Source: Straminergon stramineum (lineage: Eukaryota; Streptophyta; Bryopsida; Hypnales; Calliergonaceae). From it: a DNA stretch of 64,000 nucleotides. Made by a program: the position numbers and the translations under genes. Within the stretch, counting starts at the first letter, position 1. The number at the start of each line of letters is the position of its first letter. The notes under the pieces were generated by a model, which was given only the letters and a program-made list of their open reading frames with translations, ran no database searches and was not told the DNA's origin. This document shows, in pieces, positions 37,096-47,990 of the stretch. The DNA lies in contig OY987269.1 of NCBI GenBank assembly GCA_963920665.1, forward strand, positions 10,232,501 to 10,296,500, given 5' to 3'.

Positions 37096-37307
37096 AATTT
37101 TTGGAAATTTTTGCTCTCTTAATAGCTTGTAAGGTTGTCTTAGATAATGGGGACAGTAGTTGTCTCTTTTTGAATTTAGGAGTTACATGAATTTGAAATT
37201 TTTGTAGTGTTGTTAATACACTCGTTTTTGATAATATAAGATTGATATGTACTCCTAATCTTGTATTAATGATAATTGGTTTTGGCCCTTGTAATTCTAA
37301 TTTTATT
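37096..37307 (-). pseudogene. Inverted fragment of the gag-like ORF
   Basis: This is the reverse complement of 38667-38878, same length (212 bp). I see five mismatches. One matters: the position equivalent to the in-frame TAA at 38845 reads CAA here, so this fragment comes from a copy that lacked that stop. It abuts the inverted arm through a short acaaa-type microhomology. Confidence 0.85.
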
Positions 37308-37310
37308 TTT

Positions 37311-38019
37311 TTGTAGACTCTATTTTCTTATATGTCTCAAAACCTAATCTTGTCTTGAATTTATATCCCTTTTTGGATCTTCTACTATTGTTCTTTGAGA
37401 ATTCATATTTGTAGTGGTTTTTAAGTCTTTGTAGTCTTGTAGTTTTTGTCCTCCTTTATTGTCTTGTATATTGTCTTCTTTTTGTTGTATTGCTTGAAAG
37501 TTGATCTTGTATTGTTGATCTTTGGAAAGTTGATCTTGTATTGTTGGTGTTAATAATGATGTCTATACAATGGGAAAAATTCCCTTTATATAGTTTCCCG
37601 TGGTCATAAGAGAACTAAGGGAAAACCCTAACCATTTTGCCTTTGGTAATAGGACCAAGCCTATTCCTTCTATAATATCCTAACTAACTTTTCCTAACTA
37701 ATTCTACCCTATAATTAGCCTGGTAACTCTATTTACTCGGTAAATTGTAGTGCCGCTTTGGTCTTCCTTGTTAGGGCTGAAGTGGTCTTTTGTAAAATTA
37801 ATAACTTGTAAGTTAAGATTCTTTCCTCATTATTAATTTGTCAATGTGGTATTCCAAAGTACATACTTTAATATTATTCATTATTAAATCCAATTTTTCA
37901 TGTTTTACCATTTTTAATTAATTATGGAAAGTGCTAAAAAATACAGGAATTGATACAATTTTGTCCTCTTTACAAATGAATAACTTTTTTATTTTTATAT
38001 TTTTATACATGTGAATCAT
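37311..38019 (-). repeat. Left inverted arm, LTR-like, 709 bp
   Basis: Reverse complement of 42051-42759 over its full length with no indel, and no mismatch that I could find. On the minus strand it carries a TATA box (37585-37592) followed by the same leader with two copies of a 22-base unit built on 'aatacaagatcaactttc'. Compared with the presumed full LTR at 41907-42888 it lacks about 144 bases at one end and 129 at the other. Confidence 0.85.
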
Positions 38020-38132
38020 CTTGTTGCCTAAGAATATATTCCCTCTTCCTTCTTCAACCTTCCTCACTTTATTTTCTTATTCCAAAGATTACAATTCTAT
38101 TTGATTGTGCTCTAACTTCAACAGTACAATTC

Positions 38133-41100
38133 ATGGAGGGCATAGAATTTAATTTCCAAGCAGTCAGTTTATCAAAAAATTGGGTTCACTATAATTGAAA
38201 AAGAGATGTTAGCACAAATGGGATTACTACAATTTGCTACTCAAGTACACTGGAAAGGCTAAATGATGGAAGAAGTATTACAAGAAATACTCTTAAATCT
38301 GCAAATAGAGGCAAACACCACTCTTTTCAATGGCAAAACTTGTGAGTTGATACCTTCAAATTACAAAGAACTATTTGCAAAAATCTTCCATCTTGGAGCT
38401 AGTCCATTTATACAAAACAAAAATCCAATAAATCAATTAATTATTGAAAGAGTTCCAACGAATGAAGGTGCTAATGTAACTTCAGCTATGTGTAAATCAG
38501 AAGAAACTAAAACAATCCTGAAGTTTGTAGGTTCAGCCCACAGTCTAAAACCAAAAACAGGAGAAGTTCCATAGGCATTAGTCCAAGATATGCAATTAGC
38601 AATGAAAGGAGAGCCAGTAGATTGGATTCAAAATTTCAAACTATATTTGCATTATGAATTACAAAGAATAAAATTAGAATTACAAGGGCCAAAACCAATT
38701 ATCATTAATACAAGATTAGGAGTACATATCAATCTTATATTATCAAAAACGAGTGCATTAACAACACTACAAAAATTTCAAATTCATGTAACTCCTAAAT
38801 TCAAAAAGAGACAACTACTGTCCCCATTATCTGAGACAACCTTATAAGCTATTAAGAGAGCTAAAATTCCCAAAAATTCGATTCCACTATTGGACCTTCC
38901 AGAAATATTGGTTGGTTCTATAGGAATACAAGAGAGACCTGCATCAGCAATTGTTAACTTAGAAACCTCTAATGATACTATAGAAACTGAGGAAACTGAT
39001 ACAAAGGTATTTCAAGAGGAAGAAGAAATAACTAACCCTAAAATTAAGAATAAGAGAGATGTAGTAATAGATAACTTAATAGTAATACCAGAGGAAAGAA
39101 ACTTCAACACCAAAGACAAACTTTCAGCAGCAGCATCAAAACCCAAGACACAAGTAACAAAAGCAGCCACAACAACGAACAGACCACAAACAACAAAGAC
39201 ACTCAAACGAAAAGAGATACACATTTACAACTTGAAGAAGAAAAATAACCTACAATATAAGCAAAACAAAAGAGATGAAGAAAATGTACAAGTAGTTATA
39301 GTTAGAGACAATGTTGAAGACAAGAATTACATTGTTGAAAAGGTTGTGTCTCCTCCCTCAGCGACCACTCCGACTCCTGTTGATGCGACAATTGACACTA
39401 TTGCGCCCGAGCAAACTGAAGTTACAAAACATTGGCGTACTACAACTGCTACAACTCCAATGATTGGTGCTACGATGTCCCTCCAAACAAAGATCACGAA
39501 CAAAATAAACAAGGAAAAGATCAACAACAAAAAGACTGAAAAGATCACAAAAGCTATACATAATACCCAAGAAAAAGAACGGAGAACAAACAATAGAGAA
39601 GAAGAACCCAAACATAAAAAACCCAACATTAAACGAAGGGCCATCAAGCTACGTATCGGGAACGTAGACACGAACAAGGCCAAGAATGTCGACGCCTCGA
39701 CTAAGGTCGGAGGCGATGGCGATGATGATCCTGACCTAGAGGCGACGGTGAGGGAGAGGGAACCCACCAACGTAGAGAAATAGGTCGCTGATGGGGAGCA
39801 CACAATGCCAGATAGAGACCCAACAACAAGGAGGAGTACAACAACAAAAGGAAACAAGATGACAATAGAAGACGCGGAGGAACACAACCCAGATGCAACA
39901 GAGGACATGTTGGGCGGCCACAAAAGCGCAGAGATCAACATGGAAGGTGACTTTGGTGAGGACGAGGAAGATAGCACCACCCAGGAGGATGAGGAGGATA
40001 TCGACATCGAGGAGGTTGAGGACTGCAAGCAGGCCGAAGTTGACAAGGAGCGCTACGAACAACACGCAAAGATGGGAGCGAAGCGTAAAACTAGGACATG
40101 AAGAGTTCCAACAACGACAAGGGTTCTGAGGGCACAAGCAGGCAAGAGAAGAGAATCAAAATAGATGACAGCGGTAGCCAGGGCTTCGATTAAGGCAGGA
40201 GCGCAGAGGGAGTCCAAAGTACCAACAACGAAGATTGTGGCTCCACAACAGATGAAAGCAACAACAACTAGAGCAGAAGAACCACCCACGAGCAAGGTAG
40301 AGAAAGTGACAAAATTGCGGCCAAACTCGGGAAGAAGCAAGGAGTAGCAAGGATACAATGACAAGGGCAATGGCAATGGCGACGACGATGGTGAGAAACA
40401 CAATGAGTGCGACAACATGGGTGATCACTACGAAGTAAATGATGAAGACGACAACAAGGTCAAAGATGACACTAATAAGGACAAGCTACACAGCCAAAAT
40501 TCCAAACAAAAGCAAAGACCAACAACACACACAACGGCAAAAAACTCTAAGAGACCAGCGGTAAAGGCCAAGAATGCAAGGAATGAAAGAGAAAAATTAC
40601 AACCAAAATTTTTCCCAGAAGGCTATCAAATTATTTTCGACGACGATACAACGGACCCAAATACAAGACGGCCCCGAAACACTACCGCCGCCGCTGACAA
40701 TGAAACTAGACACGAAAACTTAGGAGTACCAAACCCTAATGTCAAGACCACAAAACAAGAGAAAAACCCAATGGATCATCAAACCAACAGACTAAAGGAA
40801 AAAGACATTATAATTACCGAAACACGAAGAGCCGACCAATCATGGAAAGAAATACCTCAATTTCTTCAAGAAAAGAATTCTCAAAAATACATTCAGCATA
40901 ATTCAATTCATATCAAAGAGCAAGAATTTAAAAATAATCACAACTTGGACTAATCTGAAGAAAACAGACAATTAAAATTAGAGATAAAAAGACTACAAAT
41001 GGCTCTTTGTGCGGAAGAGGCTTCCCATGAAGTCACACATATTACATTACAACAATTACGAAATACTTTTAAAAATAACAATCCTAATACTCCAAAGAAG

Positions 41101-41867
41101 AATTCTATTACAAATGAAGTATCATCACACCCAAAACAAAACAAAGATCTAATTCGGAATTAAAAACCAAAGTTTTTAAAGACATACTTTATGATATACG
41201 AAATTTTATATACCCACCGATATCTTTAAAACAACACTATGAAATTACCAATAAATTATTTTTGGGAATGGATGGTTTATTTTATCTCCCATACGAAACT
41301 CTTATCAATCGATAGGAATTTGAAAGCATTTGGTTAAAAGCAAGTTTTGAGTTAGAAGAGCTAATAGTATTTATGTGGCATATTGGAGATCTTCAAATCG
41401 AAAAAGGAGTGGTAGAGGCATATATGGCATCCCCAGTATGTTACGTTATTCGTTACATCACTTGTTCTTATCAAATGATTGTAAGTCATCATAAAATTTT
41501 CTTTGGAAATGACTCATTAATGAAGCCATTAAAACCACATGGAAAAAATAATGAGACAAATATACAAACAATATCTCAATTTCTATTCAAAAATCAATCT
41601 ATATTTCAAAAAGCACTCAATGAGTTAAAAGAATTTGATAAAACATTCTATCACAAGATTAAAGATACATGGTTCGATTTTTTACAAAAGCGATATGCAA
41701 ATTTTCCAATGACCTTAAGAAAAATTGATTTTATAAAAGGCTTTGAACATATGTACAACAATACAAAAGCACAAATCTTCACATACAAAGAATTTGATTT
41801 TACGGCCACTTATCCCAACCTTAACATACTGCATCATGATCCACGTAATTTTAGAATTTTCTCATAA
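38133..41867 (+). pseudogene. Decayed long ORF of a gag-only LTR-type retroelement
   Basis: One reading frame stays open for almost 2.9 kb except for point stops at 38260, 38572, 38845, 39781, 40099, 40162, 40345, 40951 and 41161. A frame change near 38195 and another at 41161 let the flanking pieces join, with one more stop at 41313. About 1,240 codons were once continuous. The N-terminal ~230 residues look globular (for example GEPVDWIQNFKLYLHYELQR). A long Lys/Thr/Glu/Asp-rich region follows, including a purely acidic run at 39957-40023, then a coiled coil (ENRQLKLEIKRLQ, ~40957-40995). The C-terminal domain is compact and aromatic (FYLPYETL, HIGDLQIEKG). No zinc knuckle, protease, reverse transcriptase, RNase H or integrase is visible, so the element would depend on another's enzymes. 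The family is not recognised; calling it gag-like is inference from layout. Confidence 0.6.
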
Positions 41868-41891
41868 ATCATGAGGGCATGATTTTTTCTC

Positions 41892-41906
41892 CGGAAGGGG
41901 ATAAAA
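41892..41906 (+). other. Polypurine tract-like sequence
   Basis: 'cggaaggggataaaa' lies directly before TGTTAACCC, where a polypurine primer for plus-strand synthesis would sit at the edge of a 3' LTR. It supports the LTR reading of the downstream arm. Confidence 0.55.
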
Positions 41907-42888
41907 TGTTAACCCATTATGTTGTTCTTTGAAAGGAAGGAAATATTATTAATTGGCTTACTTTAGCTTACTTAAAATAATTATTAATATTTTATAAATC
42001 TCAAGATAATTAGATCAAAGGATAAAGTATGCTAGAATACAGGGGAAAAAATGATTCACATGTATAAAAATATAAAAATAAAAAAGTTATTCATTTGTAA
42101 AGAGGACAAAATTGTATCAATTCCTGTATTTTTTAGCACTTTCCATAATTAATTAAAAATGGTAAAACATGAAAAATTGGATTTAATAATGAATAATATT
42201 AAAGTATGTACTTTGGAATACCACATTGACAAATTAATAATGAGGAAAGAATCTTAACTTACAAGTTATTAATTTTACAAAAGACCACTTCAGCCCTAAC
42301 AAGGAAGACCAAAGCGGCACTACAATTTACCGAGTAAATAGAGTTACCAGGCTAATTATAGGGTAGAATTAGTTAGGAAAAGTTAGTTAGGATATTATAG
42401 AAGGAATAGGCTTGGTCCTATTACCAAAGGCAAAATGGTTAGGGTTTTCCCTTAGTTCTCTTATGACCACGGGAAACTATATAAAGGGAATTTTTCCCAT
42501 TGTATAGACATCATTATTAACACCAACAATACAAGATCAACTTTCCAAAGATCAACAATACAAGATCAACTTTCAAGCAATACAACAAAAAGAAGACAAT
42601 ATACAAGACAATAAAGGAGGACAAAAACTACAAGACTACAAAGACTTAAAAACCACTACAAATATGAATTCTCAAAGAACAATAGTAGAAGATCCAAAAA
42701 GGGATATAAATTCAAGACAAGATTAGGTTTTGAGACATATAAGAAAATAGAGTCTACAAAAGAACAATTAAGAAAATTGTACTTCCCTTTTACAAAGCAA
42801 TAGTAAATAAAAACCAGGTCTTGCATTTGAAGTGGAAAAAGTGTGTTTCAGCATTCTAGATCAATTATAGTATTATGTGGCTCTAACA
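41907..42888 (+). repeat. Candidate 3' LTR (982 bp), contains the right inverted arm
   Basis: It begins TGTTA and ends TAACA, a perfect 5-bp inverted terminus with TG...CA. Inside are a TATA box (CTATATAAAG, 42477-42486) and a tandem 22-base leader repeat near 42525-42575. Positions 42051-42759 are the reverse complement of 37311-38019. No direct-orientation partner LTR or target-site duplication was found. The exact right end is a choice based on the TAACA terminus. Confidence 0.6.
42478..42485 (+). promoter_or_regulatory. TATA box in the right arm
   Basis: TATATAAA in a locally GC-richer context (accacgggaaac upstream, agggaa downstream). Transcription would run rightward, away from the ORF, as expected for a 3' LTR. 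Its mirror image lies at 37585-37592 on the minus strand. Confidence 0.5.
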
Positions 42889-43480
42889 ATTTTACAACTT
42901 CAGTGGACAGTTGCTAAGGAGATTTGAAGGTACCCAAAGAAGCTTGGTGATCGAACATGCTAAATGAAACACTAGAAAGATGTGTATCTCTTCCTCTTTC
43001 AAATGTTTAATTTTTGGAAAGAGATAGATAACCTTATAAACTATTGTAATACAAATTTTGTCTACCAAACAAAACCCAGAAAGATATAATATGGGGAGGG
43101 GTAATTCTTAAGGAAAGGTTAATAAGTCTAAAGTTTGTGTAACTAAGGTCACTCGATTCGTACTTTGGATACTTATCTATGTGTTTTTAGATTTGTTTTA
43201 AGAAAAAAAAACAAGAAAATATTCCTAATGTCAAATCTCAAGTCAATTTGTCAAGGGATTGTCAATTTGTCTTTATGCATGCTCTAGCCACTTAATAATA
43301 TTGTATATATATATATATATATTAAAAAGGCAAATAACTTGCATATAGGTTAAATCCTCTTTTCTTTCTCTCCCATCTAGCGGTTTTAGCAATAATAATT
43401 TAATTGCATACTTATTATATAAAAAGAATCCGTATTTCTATCTCACTCCAATCGTATATCACAATAGGGAAGGATTGGTT
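42889..43480. other. Flank of the retroelement with a (TA)n microsatellite
   Basis: Non-coding. A TA dinucleotide run occupies 43304-43322. Confidence 0.5.
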
Positions 43481-45420
43481 CTTACCTATTGCTTGATCAA
43501 TTCTTCACATCAGCCAATTCGCTCCATTTTTTTTTAAGGTCAATTAAGTTTAGTCTTTTAATTTGCATATAGTTGGGTCAATTAGCCTTCTTACCAATTC
43601 ATGGCTTCACAACTAAGGAACTGGAACTATGACCATGCACTGATCCACATATACTAAGCACAATTGACTTGCCACCTACCACAAACTTCACTGTGGACTT
43701 GACCAATACTATATTGTCAGTTGAACCAACTTCCAACAACCCAAGATTTGACTTGACTTAATAATTTTATATATCAATTGACTTGACTTAATTATAAACT
43801 CCAAATGGAAAACTATAATGACTTGAATTATCCAATACATACAATTTTATTTGTCAAAATGTTTTATTATCTTCCACCTTAGATGTAATTAGATCATATC
43901 TTTAAAAACAACTCAATTTGAATTCATCTAGTTCAATGTCAATTAGATTTACCCAATCAACCAGCTTGCATTTTTGAAACATTACACACATTAGCTTTGT
44001 CAACTTAATACATTAGAATTGTGTCAATTCACATCCATCCATACACCAAACATCACTCTAGCATTTTCATTATCAATTGGACTTATATCAATTCATCCTT
44101 AATCACTAATTCCAATATAAATCAATATACCTAGATTTAATGAAGGCAAATTTCTCACATTACTAGCTCAACTCAAGACCACCAACTTGACAATTACACA
44201 ATTCGTGGCAATTTCCACCATCGAGTCCAACTATACATATTTAAATTTAATATAACTACATATTTAATCTTTAACAATAATTCTATAATTCACAAAACCA
44301 ACCCAATCGGGTTGATCAAATTGTGCTTATGAACAATTGCACATTCAATTAGACCCAAATTCCACTTTGCCAGATTAATCACTTGGTATTCAACTTACAC
44401 CCTTCATTAATTTGACTTTAACATTATCACATAATCCAAATACACCTTGGGGTTCAAACAACTTTCCCTAAACAATAGTGCTCACACAATTTACAAAATT
44501 GAAGGCAATCAAATTGACAATCATACACACACCAATCAACAAGAAAGTGTATTAATGTTTTGCATACCGAACCACTTCTTGCCAATTTGTCAGGGTTACC
44601 GCACCAAACAACACAAGCAAGATCACTCCATGCAGTCAATCAATTTGATTAGCGACACTCCTACCAATGCAAATGGAGTAAAATTGAAAATAAATACTCT
44701 GACAACTCTCATAATTTTAAATAGATAGAATTCACTCCGTTCAAATAGACACGGCTCGATATTCATACAAACCACTCGTAAACTCATATACACATAGTAT
44801 GTGTTATACACTCAATTAGACATTACTTCTAATGCACAATGGCAATCACAAATTCTTAGCTAATAATTTCATATACAAACTATATAATTCACACTAATTA
44901 TACAATCAATTAGACCATAGCTACACTCCGTAGTTGGTAGCTCATGGTCACTCATCAAACACAACTCACAAGCACAATTATCCAAACTTACATAGTCAAT
45001 TTATCATAATTTTACACACTTGCAAGTTTATAGTAAGTCGTAATCCACAACCAAATAGACACAAAATGCTTAGAACAAACTCACAACAACAAGAGCAATT
45101 AGACAGTTTATCAAATGCTTAAAAATATATTCACAATTGAAAACAAGTTTGCATATGAGTCTTACTACCTATATAGACTAAACTAAAATCAATTAGACCT
45201 TTGGACATATAGTCCCCAAATTGGGAAGATGACTTTTCATAGGGAGCTACACCTATTCAATTTGACTCTTTAATTCTTATCAATTTGCCTCTTTCCAAAT
45301 CCAAGAAAATCCACCAAATTGAATCTGGTGGAATATCTACACTTCTATTTGATTAGCTAATGGAAATGAGACAAATTGATAAAATTCAGCATCACATGAC
45401 TCATTACATCTTAGTCACCA
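43481..45420. repeat. CAATT-rich tract 2
   Basis: CAATT/AATTG pentamers are strongly over-represented; I counted nine in 43981-44340. Contexts such as caattgac, caattagac and caatttg match those of 28381-29560. Open frames in it (44447-44728, 44934-45122) are by-products of this composition, not genes. Confidence 0.45.
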
Positions 45421-46085
45421 CAACTCATTAAAGTGTCCAACATCTCTGAAGGATAGCACCACAATACTCAATGCTCTAATCTTAAATAAGTAATAATCAC
45501 TACTACCTAATTATAGTGAACTACTACCTTTCTAAGATAATAATACTACCCAATTACAAATTCAATAAAAAAATAAAGAATTTCTTGCCATCAATGCTTC
45601 TATTACACCTTTATTATACATAGGTTATACAAGGGTTTTGAACCTTTGATCATCGCATTAGTATTCCTATAGTATTAGCAATGTAAGCCCCAATACTACC
45701 AGGATATTCAATCCTAAACCTAAAGAACACAACTACAATACACTCATACATTAAGTGTCACATACTCTCAAAAAAACAAACCCAATCAAACCAACCTTCA
45801 AATATAAAGAAGTAATCACTACTAAAATACACAAGCTACTTTCAACCTTTACATATACTCTATAAACTAAAACTACGCTCAAACTAAATATACAAAACTA
45901 AATCATAATTACACAATAAAACAACAAATACAACTATTTTTTCTAGTAGTTAGAGTAGAGTCTATCCTGTAACAAGGATATAATACATAGTTTATATGTC
46001 ACATACAACGTTTTGTGAACCCTATTGTTGAACTTCAAACAAACAAACTCTGAAGGTAGGAGGTCCATACAACACTCAAGTTCTA
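45421..46085. other. AT-rich intergenic DNA
   Basis: Nothing recognised; stop-dense on both strands. Confidence 0.4.
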
Positions 46086-46194
46086 AAAGCATCCTCTACT
46101 ACTTAGGTACATTTTGCTTTCTCATTGTATCAACAATATACAAATACTGTACATTTCAAGTGATTTCCACGGTGACCAGCCCACCATTCTAAGG
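46086..46194. mobile_element. Truncated copy of the 60188-60491 MITE
   Basis: It shares 'taggtacattttgctttct', 'gtaccaac'-like and 'ctgtacatttcaag' phrases with 60230-60290. It is cut off by the TTAA element that starts at 46199, the same neighbour relation as at 13650-14185. Confidence 0.5.
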
Positions 46195-46198
46195 TTAA

Positions 46199-46420
46199 CC
46201 CTTCAACACCAAGCTGGTAACCATGGAAATTAGGCATTTTGGAAGTGTGTGACATCATCTATTTTACAAAAATAAAAAATACTCATTGGGAGTCAAACTA
46301 CTATAGAAGATCTCCCCTCTCCATCCCTAATTCACAGGATGAATAGTTGCAACTTTGTCCTACAGAGGAGAATTCCTTGACGTTCATCGGACAAAAAACG
46401 TCCACCGTGTCATTTAGGGA
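46199..46420 (+). mobile_element. Family D TTAA MITE, 222 bp
   Basis: TTAA at 46195-46198 and 46421-46424. The left end is CCCTTCAACACCAAG and the right end CATTTAGGGA. Length equals that of 13903-14124 and the interior aligns with it throughout. It lies about 360 bp upstream of the psbW start codon, so it forms part of the upstream region of that gene. Confidence 0.85.
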
Positions 46421-46424
46421 TTAA

Positions 46425-46785
46425 TATACACCAATTCAAAACAAACAAAATTGGAGTTAGTTCTCTCTCTCTCTCTCCACCTTGTAAGGCTGACATGTTC
46501 ATAACCTGTACATTTCATTCCAGAATCCATAGAGTTGCTTGTTTCCCAACCTCACCTGACCGTCGAGAACCTCACAGGGAGAAGAGATTTCCCCAAATCC
46601 AAAGCAAAGCACGCCCCCCTCATTGGCCAAAGCTCCGCCAAGGATCAACCCCTATCCAAACACTCCCCAGTCTCCAGACACTCCTCCCCCACTCCATTGC
46701 TCCTAAATCTCAAGCTCCCCTGCTCGCCATCTGCTCGCTCACATTCCCAATTCACCTTCACCATCGCCACAACCAGTCTGCAGCC
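46425..46785 (+). promoter_or_regulatory. psbW upstream region and 5' UTR
   Basis: A CT microsatellite (about 46463-46481) lies upstream of a GC-richer, pyrimidine-rich stretch that runs to the start codon. 'cattggcc' near 46620 is a CCAAT-type box. No TATA box is evident, which is common for nuclear photosynthesis genes with pyrimidine-rich initiators. Confidence 0.45.
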
Positions 46786-47337
46786 ATGGCCGCCGTCGCC
46801 TCCACCTCCGCAGTGACCGCCTCGTGCCTCTTGCACACCAAGAGCTTCGCAACTAACAACCTCCGCAATGCCTCAGCACGCCCCATCACAGGTACGGGTC
46901 CCAGGACCCAGGACGCATGTTGCATTTGTGATCTGGGATATGAAATTTGAGGAAAATTGGTGTTGGGTTTTGTTGGGGTGGTTGGAATTGGGACTGATCT
47001 GGGTGGGTTTTGATGGGCTTGGGTTTGTTCAGGTTTGCCGGCGTTGCGGATGAGCAAGATTGTGTGCTCAGCCGAGAAGAAGCAGAAGGAGGAGTCGAAT
47101 GGTCTGCCGCAGTTGGCGGCCGCGGTGACGTCCGCGGCGACGATGGCGTACGCGCATCCCGTTTTTGCGCTGGTGGATGAGCGGTTGAGCACCGAGGGGA
47201 CGGGACTTGGGTTGGGGTTGAGCAACCCCAAGTTGACGTGGATTTTGGTGGGAGTGACGGCGCTCATCTGGGCGTTGTACTTTACTTACGCTTCCAAGTT
47301 GCCAGAGACCGGGGATGACTCGGGCTTGGACCTGTAG
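46786..47337 (+). CDS. psbW: Photosystem II reaction centre protein W precursor, two exons, 136 aa
   Basis: PsbW is a small single-span thylakoid protein that helps hold PSII-LHCII supercomplexes together. Exons are 46786-46891 and 47033-47337; the 141-bp intron is GT-AG and splits a glycine codon. Residues 1 to ~46 form a Ser/Ala/Thr-rich chloroplast transit peptide ([14 protein letters not shown]). A second hydrophobic signal ([19 protein letters not shown]) ends at residue 81, which matches the bipartite targeting known for PsbW. The mature 55-residue protein begins [12 protein letters not shown], the family's hallmark N-terminus. A transmembrane helix follows ([21 protein letters not shown], about 103-123), then an acidic C-terminus ([10 protein letters not shown]). 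The chosen ATG is the only one giving a transit peptide directly after the UTR; upstream in-frame codons are unlikely to be used. The gene looks intact. Confidence 0.97.
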
Positions 47338-47370
47338 AGGTTTATTTGGAAAATGTAGTAGTGGTGGTGT

Positions 47371-47990
47371 GTCAATTAGCCGAATATTCAACATGTACAT
47401 GATCTTAATCTCACACTTCTGCATTGGCTTCGTATTGTTTGGGTGGTTGATTGTATGACTTGATCGTATGGATCCTTGCTCGTTACTTCTTTGATCGTAT
47501 GTCAATTAGCAGAATATTCGATATGTAGATGATCTTGATCTCACACGTTGTGCGCATTGTTATTTGTATTGGTTGGGGTGATTGATTGTATGGCTTGATC
47601 GTATGCATCTTTGCTCGTTGCTTCTGTGAGTGTGTGCTGTAGGATATTGATTAGGAATGCGTTGCGAGTTTGAATGCTGTCTGTGGTGTTGTCTTGAATA
47701 ATCGGTTGCCTGTAGTTGGAATGCTTGAATTCTTTCATGGATCCAGGACGTTGCTTCGAGATTTGTTTTGTGATTGACTCGATCTTTGTGGCATTGGATT
47801 GCTATTCTCATTGTCTTTTTTGAGTGTGTGCTGTAGGACATTGATTTTGGGATACGCTGCAAGATTTGTGCTATCTGTGGTGTGGTCTGAATTGGGCCTG
47901 TATTTGGAATGCTTGAGAATTTTTTCATGTTTTCAGTTGCTTCGGGTTTGTTTTGTGATTGACTTGATTTGAGTGGCGCTGGATTGCTTA
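47371..47990 (+). repeat. Two successive tandem duplications downstream of psbW
   Basis: A ~130-bp unit starting 'gtcaattagc' occurs at 47371 and again at 47501, sharing 'gaatattc', 'gatgatctt.atctcacac', 'cttgatcgtatg.atc.ttgctcgtt'. A ~194-bp unit starting 'tgagtgtgtgctgtagga' then occurs at 47627 and 47821, sharing 'ttggaatgcttga' and 'ttgttttgtgattgac'. The first lies in or near the 3' UTR and may carry polyadenylation signals. Confidence 0.7.

Noticed and set aside
39012..40428. Long serine/valine/leucine-rich minus-strand frames
   Set aside because: They are antisense shadows of the Lys/Glu/Asp-rich plus-strand ORF.
38133..42888. Endogenous plant pararetrovirus (caulimovirid) reading of the gag-like ORF and promoter region
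   Set aside because: No movement protein, reverse transcriptase, RNase H or protease motif was seen. The TG...CA ends with a polypurine tract fit an LTR element better. Kept only as an alternative.
44447..45122. Two plus-strand frames of 62-93 codons
   Set aside because: Products of the CAATT-rich composition; no domain, start context or introns.
46645..47505. Minus-strand frames across psbW
   Set aside because: Antisense to clearly coding psbW exons in GC-rich sequence; no independent signal.
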